From SIG307 sp964609025 (GTDB taxonomy: Bacteria; Bacillota; Clostridia; Lachnospirales; Lachnospiraceae): a DNA stretch of 64,000 nt. The DNA lies in contig CAZSQM010000018.1 in assembly GCA_964609025.1 (NCBI GenBank), forward strand, positions 1 through 64,000. The letters are read 5' to 3'. Shown here piece by piece: positions 34,313 to 42,109 of this stretch. How positions within the stretch are numbered: position 1 is the stretch's first letter; the number at the start of each line of letters is the position of its first letter. The translations under genes and the position numbers were made by a program. The notes under the pieces were generated by a model, which saw only the letters and a list, made by a program, of their open reading frames with translations, was not told the origin of the DNA and did no database searches.

Positions 34313-35758
34313 CTATTGAATACACTTGCCAATGTAATAAAATCCCTTACATTCGGAAAGTTCTACTAGGACTAATTTCCCAATCATGGAAGCATCCCCC
34401 GGAAAGTGTACCAAAAGATTATTGCCGAGGCGTCCTGTCACAAGGGACGGTTCCTGCGCATTCTGCTCCTCTACCAAAACTTCTGCGACGGTTCCTACCT
34501 TTTTTGCGGTCTGCTTTGCCGACTGCTCGGATACCAGCGCCAAAAGGCGGTTAAAGCGCTCCTTCGCCACTTCCTCCGGCACCTGATTTTCCATTGTCGC
34601 CGCCGGTGTTCCGGTGCGTTTGGAATACAGGAACGTATAGGCAGAATCAAAGCCTGCGCGTTCTACCACGTCTAACGTATCCAAAAAGTCCTCCTCCGTT
34701 TCTCCCGGGAAACCGACAATAATATCCGTTGTCAGCGAAATATCCGGCATGGCGGTCTTAATCTTACGGACCAGTGCCAGATAGTCCTCCTTCGTATACT
34801 TCCGGTTCATGCGGCGAAGAATCTCCGTACTGCCCGACTGCATCGGAAGATGCAAATGTCTGCAAATCTTTTCCGAACGCCGCATAACTTCGATCAGCTC
34901 GTCCGACAAATCCTTCGGGTGGGACGTCATAAAACGAATCCGGCGGATTCCCTCCACCTTTTCTGCCTCCTGCAATAACTCCGCAAAGCTTACCGGACGA
35001 TCTAACGTCTTTCCGTAGGAATTGACGTTCTGCCCGAGAAGCATCACCTCCACAATGCCTTCGTCCGCAAGCTTTTTTATCTCGGCAATAATATCCTCCG
35101 GCTTTCTGGAACGTTCCCTGCCCCTGACATACGGTACAATACAATAGCTGCAAAAGTTGTTGCAGCCGTACATAATATTAACTCCTGCCTTAAAGCGGTA
35201 TTTGTGTTCGCTCGGAAGCTCCTCCACAATCTGTGTTGTGCCGTCCAGGATTTCAAAGACGCGCTTTTCTCCCGTAATTCTGCGCCAGATAAGCTCCGCA
35301 AGCATGTAAATGTTATGCGTACCGAACACGATATCCACAAAGCGATAGCTCTTTTTAATCTTTTCGATTGCCTGCGGTTCCTGCATCATACAGCCGCAGA
35401 GCGCAATCTGCATCTCCGGGTTTTTGGATTTCAAATTGCCCAGATAACCGATACGCCCGTAAACCTTCGTATTTGCGTTTTCCCGCACCGTGCAGGTATT
35501 ATACAGCACAAAATCAGCCTGCTCGGTATCCACCGCACGGTATCCCGCCGTTTCTAAAATCCCGGCAAGTTTTTCGGAATCCTTTGCATTCATCTGACAC
35601 CCGAAGGTTTCGATATGATACGTCAAGCTTCTGCCAAGCTCTCTGCTTCTCTTTTCGTTATGCTGCCGCAGCAGCTCCATAAAATAATACTGGCGCTCCG
35701 GCTCGCCTGTCGGTGCTAAGCCCTGTTCTTTCTCTGTCCGGATGTAACTGTCCCGCAT
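34313..35758 (-). CDS. miaB: tRNA-2-methylthio-N6-dimethylallyladenosine synthase MiaB
   Basis: 481 residues. The methylthiotransferase domain starts at YHIETFGCQMNAKDSE with the three cluster cysteines (FGCQMN, YNTCTVRENA, ALCGCMMQ). The radical SAM core has CxxxCxxC in GCNNFCSYCIVPYVRGRERS, and a C-terminal TRAM domain follows (about 405-478). It adds the 2-methylthio group at A37 of tRNAs reading UNN codons. The first 40 residues precede the conserved start and are typical of clostridial forms. It lies 54 bases after proA. Confidence 0.96.
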   Translation of the reverse strand: MRDSYIRTEKEQGLAPTGEPERQYYFMELLRQHNEKRSRELGRSLTYHIETFGCQMNAKDSEKLAGILETAGYRAVDTEQADFVLYNTCTVRENANTKVYGRIGYLGNLKSKNPEMQIALCGCMMQEPQAIEKIKKSYRFVDIVFGTHNIYMLAELIWRRITGEKRVFEILDGTTQIVEELPSEHKYRFKAGVNIMYGCNNFCSYCIVPYVRGRERSRKPEDIIAEIKKLADEGIVEVMLLGQNVNSYGKTLDRPVSFAELLQEAEKVEGIRRIRFMTSHPKDLSDELIEVMRRSEKICRHLHLPMQSGSTEILRRMNRKYTKEDYLALVRKIKTAMPDISLTTDIIVGFPGETEEDFLDTLDVVERAGFDSAYTFLYSKRTGTPAATMENQVPEEVAKERFNRLLALVSEQSAKQTAKKVGTVAEVLVEEQNAQEPSLVTGRLGNNLLVHFPGDASMIGKLVLVELSECKGFYYIGKCIQ

Positions 35759-35812
35759 TCTCTGTTCCCGCTTTCCGTTTGCTGTTCTTCGTCTTACCGC
35801 CCTTTGTTCAGA

Positions 35813-37060
35813 CTATTTTCTGACCTGTCCCTGTCCGAAAATAATATACTTTGTTGTCGTTAATGCTTCTAAGCCCATCGGTCCTCTGGCATGAAGCTTC
35901 TGTGTACTGATGCCGATTTCCGCGCCGAAGCCGAACTCCTCCCCGTCGGTAAACCGTGTGGAAGCATTGACATACACCGCCGCCGCGTCGATTTCATTTA
36001 AAAAGCGCATTGCCGTTTCGTAGTTCTCCGTAATCACCGCCTCGGAATGTCCGGTATTGTAGCGGTTGATATGGGCAATCGCTTCATCCAGGGAATCCAC
36101 GGTTTTTACGGAAATCAGACGGTCAAGATATTCCTTGCCGAAATCCTCCTCCGTTGCCGCCTCGCACTGCGGGCACACCGCTCTTGCGCGTTCGTCGGCC
36201 CGAATCACAATCTTCTTTTCGGTCAGCCGTTCCACAAGTAACGGGAAAAATCGTTCCAATACCGCCGAATGAATAACAAGGGATTCACAGGCGTTGCAAA
36301 CACCCAGCCGCTGCGTCTTTGCATTGTCGATAATGTCTAACGCCATCGCAAAGTCTGCGTATTCGTCCACATAAATATGGCAGTTTCCGGTACCGGTTTC
36401 AATCACCGGCACGGTGCTGTTTTGCACCACGGTGGAAATCAGTCCTGCACCGCCCCGCGGAATCAGCACATCCACATACTGGTTCAGCTTCATAAACGCC
36501 GTCGCCGTTTCCCTGCTCGTATCGGTAATCAGCTGTACCGCATCGGCAGAAATGCCGCAGGCAGAAAGCGCTTTTCTGATTACGGATACAATCGCCGTAT
36601 TGGAGTGAATCGCGTCGCTTCCGCCCCGTAAAATTACGGCGTTTCCGGTCTTAAAACAAAGACCGAAGGCATCCGAGGTCACATTCGGGCGGGACTCATA
36701 AATCATGCCGACCACGCCGAGCGGCACACGCTTTTTGCCGATTAAAAGTCCGTTCGGGCGTTCCTCCATCGAAAGCACACTTCCAATCGGGTCCGGCAGC
36801 CCCGCAACCTTGCGAAGCCCCTGTGCCATTGCTTCAACGCGTTCCTTTGTCAGTGTCAGGCGATCAAGCAGTCCCTCCGACATACCGTTTTCCTTTGCCG
36901 CGTCCGTATCCTTCTTATTTCTCGCAAGAATTTCGTCTGTATGAGCGCAGAGCGCGTCCGCTGCGGCAAGTAAGGTATCTATTTTCTTCTGCTGCCCAAG
37001 CAGTCCCAGCTCCACCTTTGCCTCTTTGGCGCGCTGTCCGATGCTATCTAATGTTTCCAT
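35813..37060 (-). CDS. proA: Gamma-glutamyl phosphate reductase
   Basis: 415 residues, second enzyme of proline synthesis (glutamyl-5-phosphate to glutamate semialdehyde, NADPH). Conserved: PLGVVGMIYESRPNVTSDAF, LRGGSDAIHSNTAIV, IPRGGAGLI, the catalytic Cys region QRLGVCNACESLVIH and the C-terminal RGPMGLEALTTTKYI. AAGGGGGA precedes the ATG. It has its own promoter at 37096-37124. ProB is not adjacent but 5 kb upstream, with a foreign-looking cassette between. Confidence 0.96.
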   Translation of the reverse strand: METLDSIGQRAKEAKVELGLLGQQKKIDTLLAAADALCAHTDEILARNKKDTDAAKENGMSEGLLDRLTLTKERVEAMAQGLRKVAGLPDPIGSVLSMEERPNGLLIGKKRVPLGVVGMIYESRPNVTSDAFGLCFKTGNAVILRGGSDAIHSNTAIVSVIRKALSACGISADAVQLITDTSRETATAFMKLNQYVDVLIPRGGAGLISTVVQNSTVPVIETGTGNCHIYVDEYADFAMALDIIDNAKTQRLGVCNACESLVIHSAVLERFFPLLVERLTEKKIVIRADERARAVCPQCEAATEEDFGKEYLDRLISVKTVDSLDEAIAHINRYNTGHSEAVITENYETAMRFLNEIDAAAVYVNASTRFTDGEEFGFGAEIGISTQKLHARGPMGLEALTTTKYIIFGQGQVRK

Positions 37061-37095
37061 AAAGAAATCCCCCTTGATAAGCCGATTTGGCGTTA

Positions 37096-37124
37096 ATTAT
37101 AACCCAATCAGCCGAAAAATTCAA
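37096..37124 (-). promoter_or_regulatory. Promoter of proA
   Basis: Minus strand TTGAAT (37119-37124), 17-bp spacer, TATAAT (37096-37101), extended upstream by TTGGG rather than TG. It makes proA independent of proB. Confidence 0.75.
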
Positions 37125-37150
37125 GCCGATATCAATATATGTTTTGGTGT

Positions 37151-37184
37151 TTTGGATACTGTTTTGATACTGTTTTGATACTTG
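37151..37184. repeat. 11-bp tandem repeat
   Basis: About three copies of TTTTGATACTG, the first with one change, between the end of the RCC1-like gene and the proA promoter. Function unknown; the position is at one boundary of the inserted cassette. Confidence 0.6.
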
Positions 37185-37197
37185 TTTCCCTCACCGT

Positions 37198-38202
37198 TTA
37201 AAATCGTTTTGACAAAGGCTCTTTCCTAATATACAGATAGTCCTCACATAAAACATAGATATACTCATTCCAGATAAATACCTGCCTTACATCTTTGAGA
37301 TTTTTTAAATTACCTCCCCAAGATTCTCCGCTTCCTTTCCCAATCTCTATGTGCCCGAAATAGTGTACAATTGAGTCTTTATTAAACAATACCGCTCGTT
37401 CCCCACAACCGTAAATTTGTACTGCTTTTCCATATGTTAATACTTCTTCAAACTGCTCGTTATTATATCTACTTCCTTCTTCATCCAAAACCATGCCAAC
37501 TTCATACACCGTGCCAGCTTCATCCAGTGCCAAAATTGTATTTCCCGCATTACTTATCTGTACCATAGGCACTTCCGCGAAAATCTTAGTATACTCCTCA
37601 TAATGATTTTCGAGGAATTCCCCTTTCGCCCAAACTTCTCCTTTTGGGGTTAAACAAACACTGTCCCATCCCGTAACCGATATGTCGGTAACTTCCGGTA
37701 ATCCCTCCACCTTTATGAGTTCCACATTTTCCGAAGCACCATTGTAAAACTCACTCCAAGTTCCTAAAATCTTACCTTCATACACTTCTCCTTTTTCCGT
37801 AAGCGCAACCATTCCTTGTAACTGTAACTCAGCTTTTCTCACACCTTCCGAATTTCCAATTATTTTCTCCTGAAAATAGAAATCTTTTCCGAGAGCAAGC
37901 GTACCGTCCTCATGGACACTCAAGGTATATACACTATCTTTTTCATACAACACGGACAAATACCGAATATCCGACAACTCCAAAAGCAGCGTTTTTTCTC
38001 CGGTATTACTATACCGGAGAACGCCGCCATCTTCTGTTAATTCCAACATCTCTCCACCTGCAATCGGCAGATACAACGAGGTTTCGGAGTAGGTAAACGG
38101 GTACTTTCTTCCCTTTTTACAGACTAGAAACAAGAGAACACTAAGCGCACTCAATAGTATGATTATCAAAAATCTTATGCATATTTTCTTTTTTTGTTTC
38201 AT
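37198..38202 (-). CDS. Membrane-anchored RCC1-like repeat protein
   Basis: 334 residues. Lys-rich start, one membrane segment at about 8-27 (FLIIILLSALSVLLFLVCKK; a Cys follows, so lipidation is possible), then an extracellular part. The extracellular part has repeats with the RCC1-type core: SVHEDGTLALG, ALTEKGEVYEG, CLTPKGEVWAKG, ALDEAGTVYEVG. These usually fold as beta-propeller blades. No enzyme motif is seen. ATG 38202 begins one base after the stop of the VWA protein; the only ribosome binding site, GAGGAGG, lies inside that gene 12 bases upstream, so translation is coupled. It probably partners the VWA protein at the cell surface. Confidence 0.7.
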   Translation of the reverse strand: MKQKKKICIRFLIIILLSALSVLLFLVCKKGRKYPFTYSETSLYLPIAGGEMLELTEDGGVLRYSNTGEKTLLLELSDIRYLSVLYEKDSVYTLSVHEDGTLALGKDFYFQEKIIGNSEGVRKAELQLQGMVALTEKGEVYEGKILGTWSEFYNGASENVELIKVEGLPEVTDISVTGWDSVCLTPKGEVWAKGEFLENHYEEYTKIFAEVPMVQISNAGNTILALDEAGTVYEVGMVLDEEGSRYNNEQFEEVLTYGKAVQIYGCGERAVLFNKDSIVHYFGHIEIGKGSGESWGGNLKNLKDVRQVFIWNEYIYVLCEDYLYIRKEPLSKRF

Positions 38203-38203
38203 G

Positions 38204-41200
38204 CTACTGTATGACCTCCTCAATCCTGTCATTATAGAAAATCCGTCCTACTGCGCTATCCACATAAGCTTTTTTATATTGCACTGACATCTTAAGCTGT
38301 TCTCCATCTCTATAATAGGTAACTAGACCACTATTAATTCGATAATACCCATTCTTATTTTTCGACCATTTCAAAAAATCTCCTGTTCCAAACAAAAAAT
38401 CGATGAAATCAGGCGAAGGGGAATATTCCAATTCAAAAATTCCCAAATCAGCATACACCGCAGATCCGTCCCATGCTTTTACTTGACCGATTTCTTCCAT
38501 TTCCTTTAGGAAGCGAATTGCTATGTTTTGATAGAAGTTTTGTTCTCCCCACTTTCCTTCATTAATCCAATCAATATTACCATTATTGCAAGATGAAAGA
38601 TGCAATACATCTATCTGTTTTTCTTGCAAACTTCCCATATCGTCCAAAGCAATATATTGATCATCAGCATCTTTTTCCCCATGATAGACCACAAACAATC
38701 TAGGATTCCCATGATATATCGTAAATACATCACTGATTCTGTACTGATACTTTCCTTCTTCGTTAAATCCCATATTGTTCCATGCCTCAATAAAGTGTTC
38801 TTTATTCTCGGTACCAATTACTATCGCTGTCTTGTTTTCTTTCTCGCAATTTTTCTTCCGGCTGTCAGCCTCCGTTTTCAGAAAACTGTCCCCTCCCTTT
38901 TCGTAAAAGATATAAACAGCCTTTGGATTCAATCGATTCGGATATACATCTATACTATCATCATATTCATCGCCATCCGTATCTTTTTTCGTTGGGTTGC
39001 TCCGATAGTCGAAGTATTCCGCATAAATTTCATCCTCAAATCCCTTCATATTAAGTATCATTTGCTTAAACAAAGGCAAATCCTCAAAATTCTGAAGCAC
39101 ACCCATTTCCTCGCCGTCCGACAATCCATCGTCATCTGTGTCCGGATCTTCCGGATCGGTATAAACATAGGTTCCGTTTGGCAAAAGCATTCCTGCAATT
39201 TCATAAATATCATACAGTCCGTCACCATCGGTATCGGTTGTGTCTATATCGCCAACCGTATCTTCCTGTACACCAAAGATCGCCTCGCGGATTTCTGCTG
39301 CCGTAGCCGCATAGTAAAACTTTCCGCCGGTTGCGTCCGCAATCGCCTGTAAGGCTGTTTTGCCACTGGAAGAGTCTATCAATACCGGGTAAATTTTTAC
39401 TCCCATACTCTTTGCTCTGTTCAATGTACTCTGCGTATAAAAAACATCGCCGTCGCAAAGCAGCAATATCATTCTGGAATTCATAATGCCGCTCTCAAGC
39501 TGTTCCTCGGAAGCAGGAAACAAATCCAGTGCTTTTATCAATCCACTTTCTACATTGGTTCCGCCACTTGCAGAAACTACCTCTAAAGACTCGAATAAAG
39601 AAGCTTTCTCTGATGTAAATTTTTGATATACCGTTGCAACCGAATCAAAACCTACAAGAGCTCCTCTGTCCCCACTATACATTGCTTCAATAAAATGCCG
39701 AATTGCATCCTTTGCCGTAAGCATACGCGTGCCTGACATACTACCGGACTTATCAATCAAATAACATATATCAAAATAATTGGGTTTTGAGGAACTGCCC
39801 GGCTTTCTTCCATAAGTAAGGGCCTGACTCCATATATCATACCACTGTTGTCTGTCTACCACAAGATAAGTTGAAAAATGCGTCGTCTTATAGCTTACTG
39901 TATTATTTAGTGTATCCAGTACCGTTTCTTCGTCCAAAATCACAAACTGATTATTTTCTTCATCATACCACATTACTCTCAAATTTTCTTCTTTCACTTC
40001 ACCAAGCGCATTCTCATCATATGTGAAGGTAATCGTAGCTTCATCAAATTCGGAAAAAGTTGTGATTTCTACCGGTACCCCTACAAGGCCTACTACTTCA
40101 CTGGCTAACGCATCATTTCGATAAGTATTCTCAATCGTAGTCGTTCTTTCTAACTCACCGGTTGCTTCCATAAAAACTTCGACAGATCGTATTGCATTCT
40201 GTTCTTCTCCGCTAAATTGAACAGCAATTGTCTGCGGAACTTTCTCCTTCCCGTCCGGTATTCCGTCTTCATCACTATCTGCAAAAAGAGGATGAAACCC
40301 CATCCTTATTTCCGTACCATCGTCCATACCATCTCCATCGGTATCTGCCAACTGCGGATTGGTATGATATACTTCTATTTCCTCTAAATCGGTCAACTCA
40401 TCTCCATCTGTGTCTGCAAGATAAAAATGAGTACCGTATTTCAGTTCTTCACTTGTTGTTAGTCCATCTTCATCAAAGTCCATGTCCGAATCACTGACAA
40501 GAGCATCTAAGCCAAAGTAAACCTCCACCATATCATTCAGTCCGTCGCCATCCGTGTCCTTAGATGCACAAGACGTTCCTAAAATTTTCTCTGCATAATC
40601 CGGCAGTCCATCTCCGTCCGTGTCGGTTGCTTTATCAAATTCTTCAGTTGATACACTCTTTTCTGTGACAATCTGTGATACTTCTACATTTGTTAATTCC
40701 GTTGTTACATTTCCCGGAGTAGCCGAAAAGCCCAGCGTTACTGTTTGCCCCGGCTGAATATTGGCATTATAGCCGCTGTTCTTTACCAAATAACAGCCAT
40801 TCTCCTGTACAAGAATATCCGCTGTATAAAATGCTGTAATATCAAACTCTGCTGCAAAAGATAATTCCCAATCTTCTATTATTTCTTCCGAGCGATTGAT
40901 AATCCTTATTTCTCCCTGAAATGCACTTTTCCAATCATTTACTATACTTAGAATCACTTCGTAATCTTCCGCCGATACCAACTCCTTTTTCATCCTTGAT
41001 GTAAAGGATAACGGCAGACTGATTTCTCCCTCTTTTGCTGCAGTAAATCCAAAACGAATACTCTTTCCTACCTCTATATCCTGATTGCTCCCCACATTCT
41101 TTACAATGTAAGTGTCTCCCTCTCTGTAAACTATCACGCCATTCCATATATTGATAATATCATATGGCATCTCAAAAGCAAATGCCCAGTTGTCCATCGT

Positions 41201-41398
41201 TGTTTCCCCGGTATTTCTAATTATAACTTCTGCATTAAATCCGTTGTCCCATTCTCCGGTTACCTGCATTTCAACATAGTAACCGTTTCCCGAATACTCT
41301 GTTTTCTTTTCCTCCATCGCATTTCCTGCTGCCGGTTTCCATATTGTTAGAACCAATGCCACAATAAACCATACCGCCATCCACTTCTTTCTTTTCAT
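38204..41398 (-). CDS. Secreted CBM2 - TSP3 - VWA - TSP3 - clan CD-like multidomain protein
   Basis: 1064 residues. Signal peptide 1-27. Two CBM2-like domains (about 39-135 and 138-232; WDNGFNAEVIIRNTG, WNGVIVY, VKNVGSNQDIEVGKSIRFGF). Thrombospondin type-3 repeats of the form DTDGDGL at about 254-385. A beta domain follows (390-515). The VWA domain (about 539-712) has a complete MIDAS: DKSGSMS, GGTN and CDGD. More DTDGDG repeats lie at 719-817. The last 245 residues contain an alpha/beta unit with VVYHGEK (His906) and, one strand later, LHLSSCNNG (Cys937), the clan CD peptidase pattern. Roles in adhesion and calcium binding follow from the families; proteolysis is inference. AAAGGAGG is 7 bases before the ATG. 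c-di-GMP riboswitch upstream. More AT-rich than proA in the short samples I counted. Confidence 0.85.
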   Translation of the reverse strand: MKRKKWMAVWFIVALVLTIWKPAAGNAMEEKKTEYSGNGYYVEMQVTGEWDNGFNAEVIIRNTGETTMDNWAFAFEMPYDIINIWNGVIVYREGDTYIVKNVGSNQDIEVGKSIRFGFTAAKEGEISLPLSFTSRMKKELVSAEDYEVILSIVNDWKSAFQGEIRIINRSEEIIEDWELSFAAEFDITAFYTADILVQENGCYLVKNSGYNANIQPGQTVTLGFSATPGNVTTELTNVEVSQIVTEKSVSTEEFDKATDTDGDGLPDYAEKILGTSCASKDTDGDGLNDMVEVYFGLDALVSDSDMDFDEDGLTTSEELKYGTHFYLADTDGDELTDLEEIEVYHTNPQLADTDGDGMDDGTEIRMGFHPLFADSDEDGIPDGKEKVPQTIAVQFSGEEQNAIRSVEVFMEATGELERTTTIENTYRNDALASEVVGLVGVPVEITTFSEFDEATITFTYDENALGEVKEENLRVMWYDEENNQFVILDEETVLDTLNNTVSYKTTHFSTYLVVDRQQWYDIWSQALTYGRKPGSSSKPNYFDICYLIDKSGSMSGTRMLTAKDAIRHFIEAMYSGDRGALVGFDSVATVYQKFTSEKASLFESLEVVSASGGTNVESGLIKALDLFPASEEQLESGIMNSRMILLLCDGDVFYTQSTLNRAKSMGVKIYPVLIDSSSGKTALQAIADATGGKFYYAATAAEIREAIFGVQEDTVGDIDTTDTDGDGLYDIYEIAGMLLPNGTYVYTDPEDPDTDDDGLSDGEEMGVLQNFEDLPLFKQMILNMKGFEDEIYAEYFDYRSNPTKKDTDGDEYDDSIDVYPNRLNPKAVYIFYEKGGDSFLKTEADSRKKNCEKENKTAIVIGTENKEHFIEAWNNMGFNEEGKYQYRISDVFTIYHGNPRLFVVYHGEKDADDQYIALDDMGSLQEKQIDVLHLSSCNNGNIDWINEGKWGEQNFYQNIAIRFLKEMEEIGQVKAWDGSAVYADLGIFELEYSPSPDFIDFLFGTGDFLKWSKNKNGYYRINSGLVTYYRDGEQLKMSVQYKKAYVDSAVGRIFYNDRIEEVIQ

Positions 41399-41427
41399 AC
41401 AATATCCTCCTTTGAATAAATAACTTT

Positions 41428-41531
41428 ACACCATCCAAAGGAAGTGCTATACTTCTTTTAAGCACTGCCATTGGTGGTGTCTTACGTTTGCGGCTCTCGG
41501 TTTGTTCCCTGCCACGGTCTGACCGAGAGCC
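41428..41531 (-). promoter_or_regulatory. Second structured leader region, class unknown
   Basis: Between the riboswitch terminator and the VWA gene. Stem A is a perfect 10-bp repeat GGCTCTCGGT/ACCGAGAGCC (41492-41501 with 41522-41531) and a 20-nt loop. Stem B nests ACACCA/TGGTGT (41475-41480 with 41428-41433), CCAA/TTGG and AGTGCT/AGCACT. It ends 20 bases before the ribosome binding site. I compared it by memory with GEMM-I, c-di-GMP-II, cobalamin, SAM and ZTP patterns and found no match. Confidence 0.5.
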
Positions 41532-41616
41532 ATTTTATATATTACAGCCGCATTCATTGATTCATAATGCAGACCGAAACATATACTTCTTTTCAAAACA
41601 ACTAACGCCGGAAAAC

Positions 41617-41650
41617 AAAAAAGGCTGCAAAATATCTCTATTTTGCAACC
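41617..41650 (-). terminator. Riboswitch-controlled intrinsic terminator
   Basis: Minus strand 12-bp stem GGTTGCAAAATA/TATTTTGCAGCC (one G-U pair), GAGA loop, TTTTTT. The 5' arm begins with GGTTGC, the last conserved block of the aptamer, so aptamer and terminator compete for it. Confidence 0.88.
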
Positions 41651-41730
41651 GAACTACCATAAAGAAAGCGTTCTCGTTTCTTCTTAGGCTTCTGGCTTTG
41701 CGTCCTCATATTTCTACAAGTTTGCCTATC
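41645..41730 (-). promoter_or_regulatory. Cyclic-di-GMP-I (GEMM-I) riboswitch aptamer
   Basis: Read on the minus strand from 41730: GATAGGCAAAC, a short stem closed by a GAAA turn (TAGAAATA), then GGACGCAAAGCC, then AGCCTAAG, a variable stem (AAGAAG...CTTTCTT), and ATGGTAGTTCGGTTGC. Order and content match GEMM-I: GGCAAACC / GAAA / GGGACGCAAAGCC / CUAA / AUGGYAGNNNGGUUGC. The tetraloop and the GACGCAAAGCC block are the family's most conserved parts. It is followed directly by an overlapping terminator, which suggests transcription goes on when c-di-GMP is bound (ON switch), though direction is inferred. Confidence 0.9.
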
Positions 41731-41762
41731 ACTTTTATACTAAATCTAATTGTTTTTGTATT

Positions 41763-41791
41763 ATTTTACCATTTCTATTTAACAAAGTCAA
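41763..41791 (-). promoter_or_regulatory. Promoter of the riboswitch-VWA cassette
   Basis: Minus strand TTGACT (41786-41791), 17-bp spacer, extended -10 TGGTAAAAT (TAAAAT 41763-41768), about 30 bases before the aptamer. Confidence 0.75.
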
Positions 41792-41792
41792 G

Positions 41793-41888
41793 CCTTTTAA
41801 ACCAATAATTCCCCCGCTGTCTTTCATAACGGGAACAACATAAAGTCTGATACCCGAAAGGGCCTTTTGCGACATCCTCCTATCCCGT
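41793..41888 (-). other. Structured 3' element after DUF896
   Basis: Starts one base after the DUF896 stop. ACGGGA/TCCCGT (41883-41888 with 41829-41834, minus strand) closes a 48-nt domain that contains CCC-TTTC-GGG. No U-tract follows, so it is not a simple terminator. It may be a conserved RNA element or a small repeated insertion at the cassette's upstream boundary. Confidence 0.35.
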
Positions 41889-41889
41889 A

Positions 41890-42102
41890 CTAATTTTTCA
41901 AATTTCTCCGCGGCTTTGTTACCGTTCCGTCCGGCTCAAGAATTGATACATTGTCTAAGGAAGCACGGAGGTTTCTCCGAATCGACTGCACATAGTCCGC
42001 ACGAAGCGCCGCCTGCTCCTGTTTTTCTTCCTCGGTCAATCCTTCCTTTTTCGATTTGTGGTACAATTCATTGATCCTTGCAATTTTTTCATCCATCGTC
42101 AT
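41890..42102 (-). CDS. DUF896 family small protein (YnzC type)
   Basis: 70 residues, all of the DUF896 family: MDEKIARINELYHKSKKEGL, then TEEEKQEQAALRADYVQSIR. A helical hairpin cytoplasmic protein; the Bacillus homologue YnzC is in an SOS-linked operon but has no known biochemical role. The ribosome binding site GAGGAG is formed by the last two codons of proB, 10 bases upstream, so it is coupled to proB. Confidence 0.9.
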   Translation of the reverse strand: MTMDEKIARINELYHKSKKEGLTEEEKQEQAALRADYVQSIRRNLRASLDNVSILEPDGTVTKPRRNLKN

Positions 42103-42109
42103 AGCGCAA

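Noticed and set aside
38600..39352. 250-residue plus-strand reading frame inside the VWA gene
   Set aside because: Antisense shadow of the DTDGDG-rich coding sequence; composition (many Ile, Phe, His) reflects the reverse complement of the real gene.
41488..41808. 106-residue plus-strand reading frame over the riboswitch
   Set aside because: It is antisense to a recognisable riboswitch, terminator and promoter, and lacks a ribosome binding site and family resemblance.
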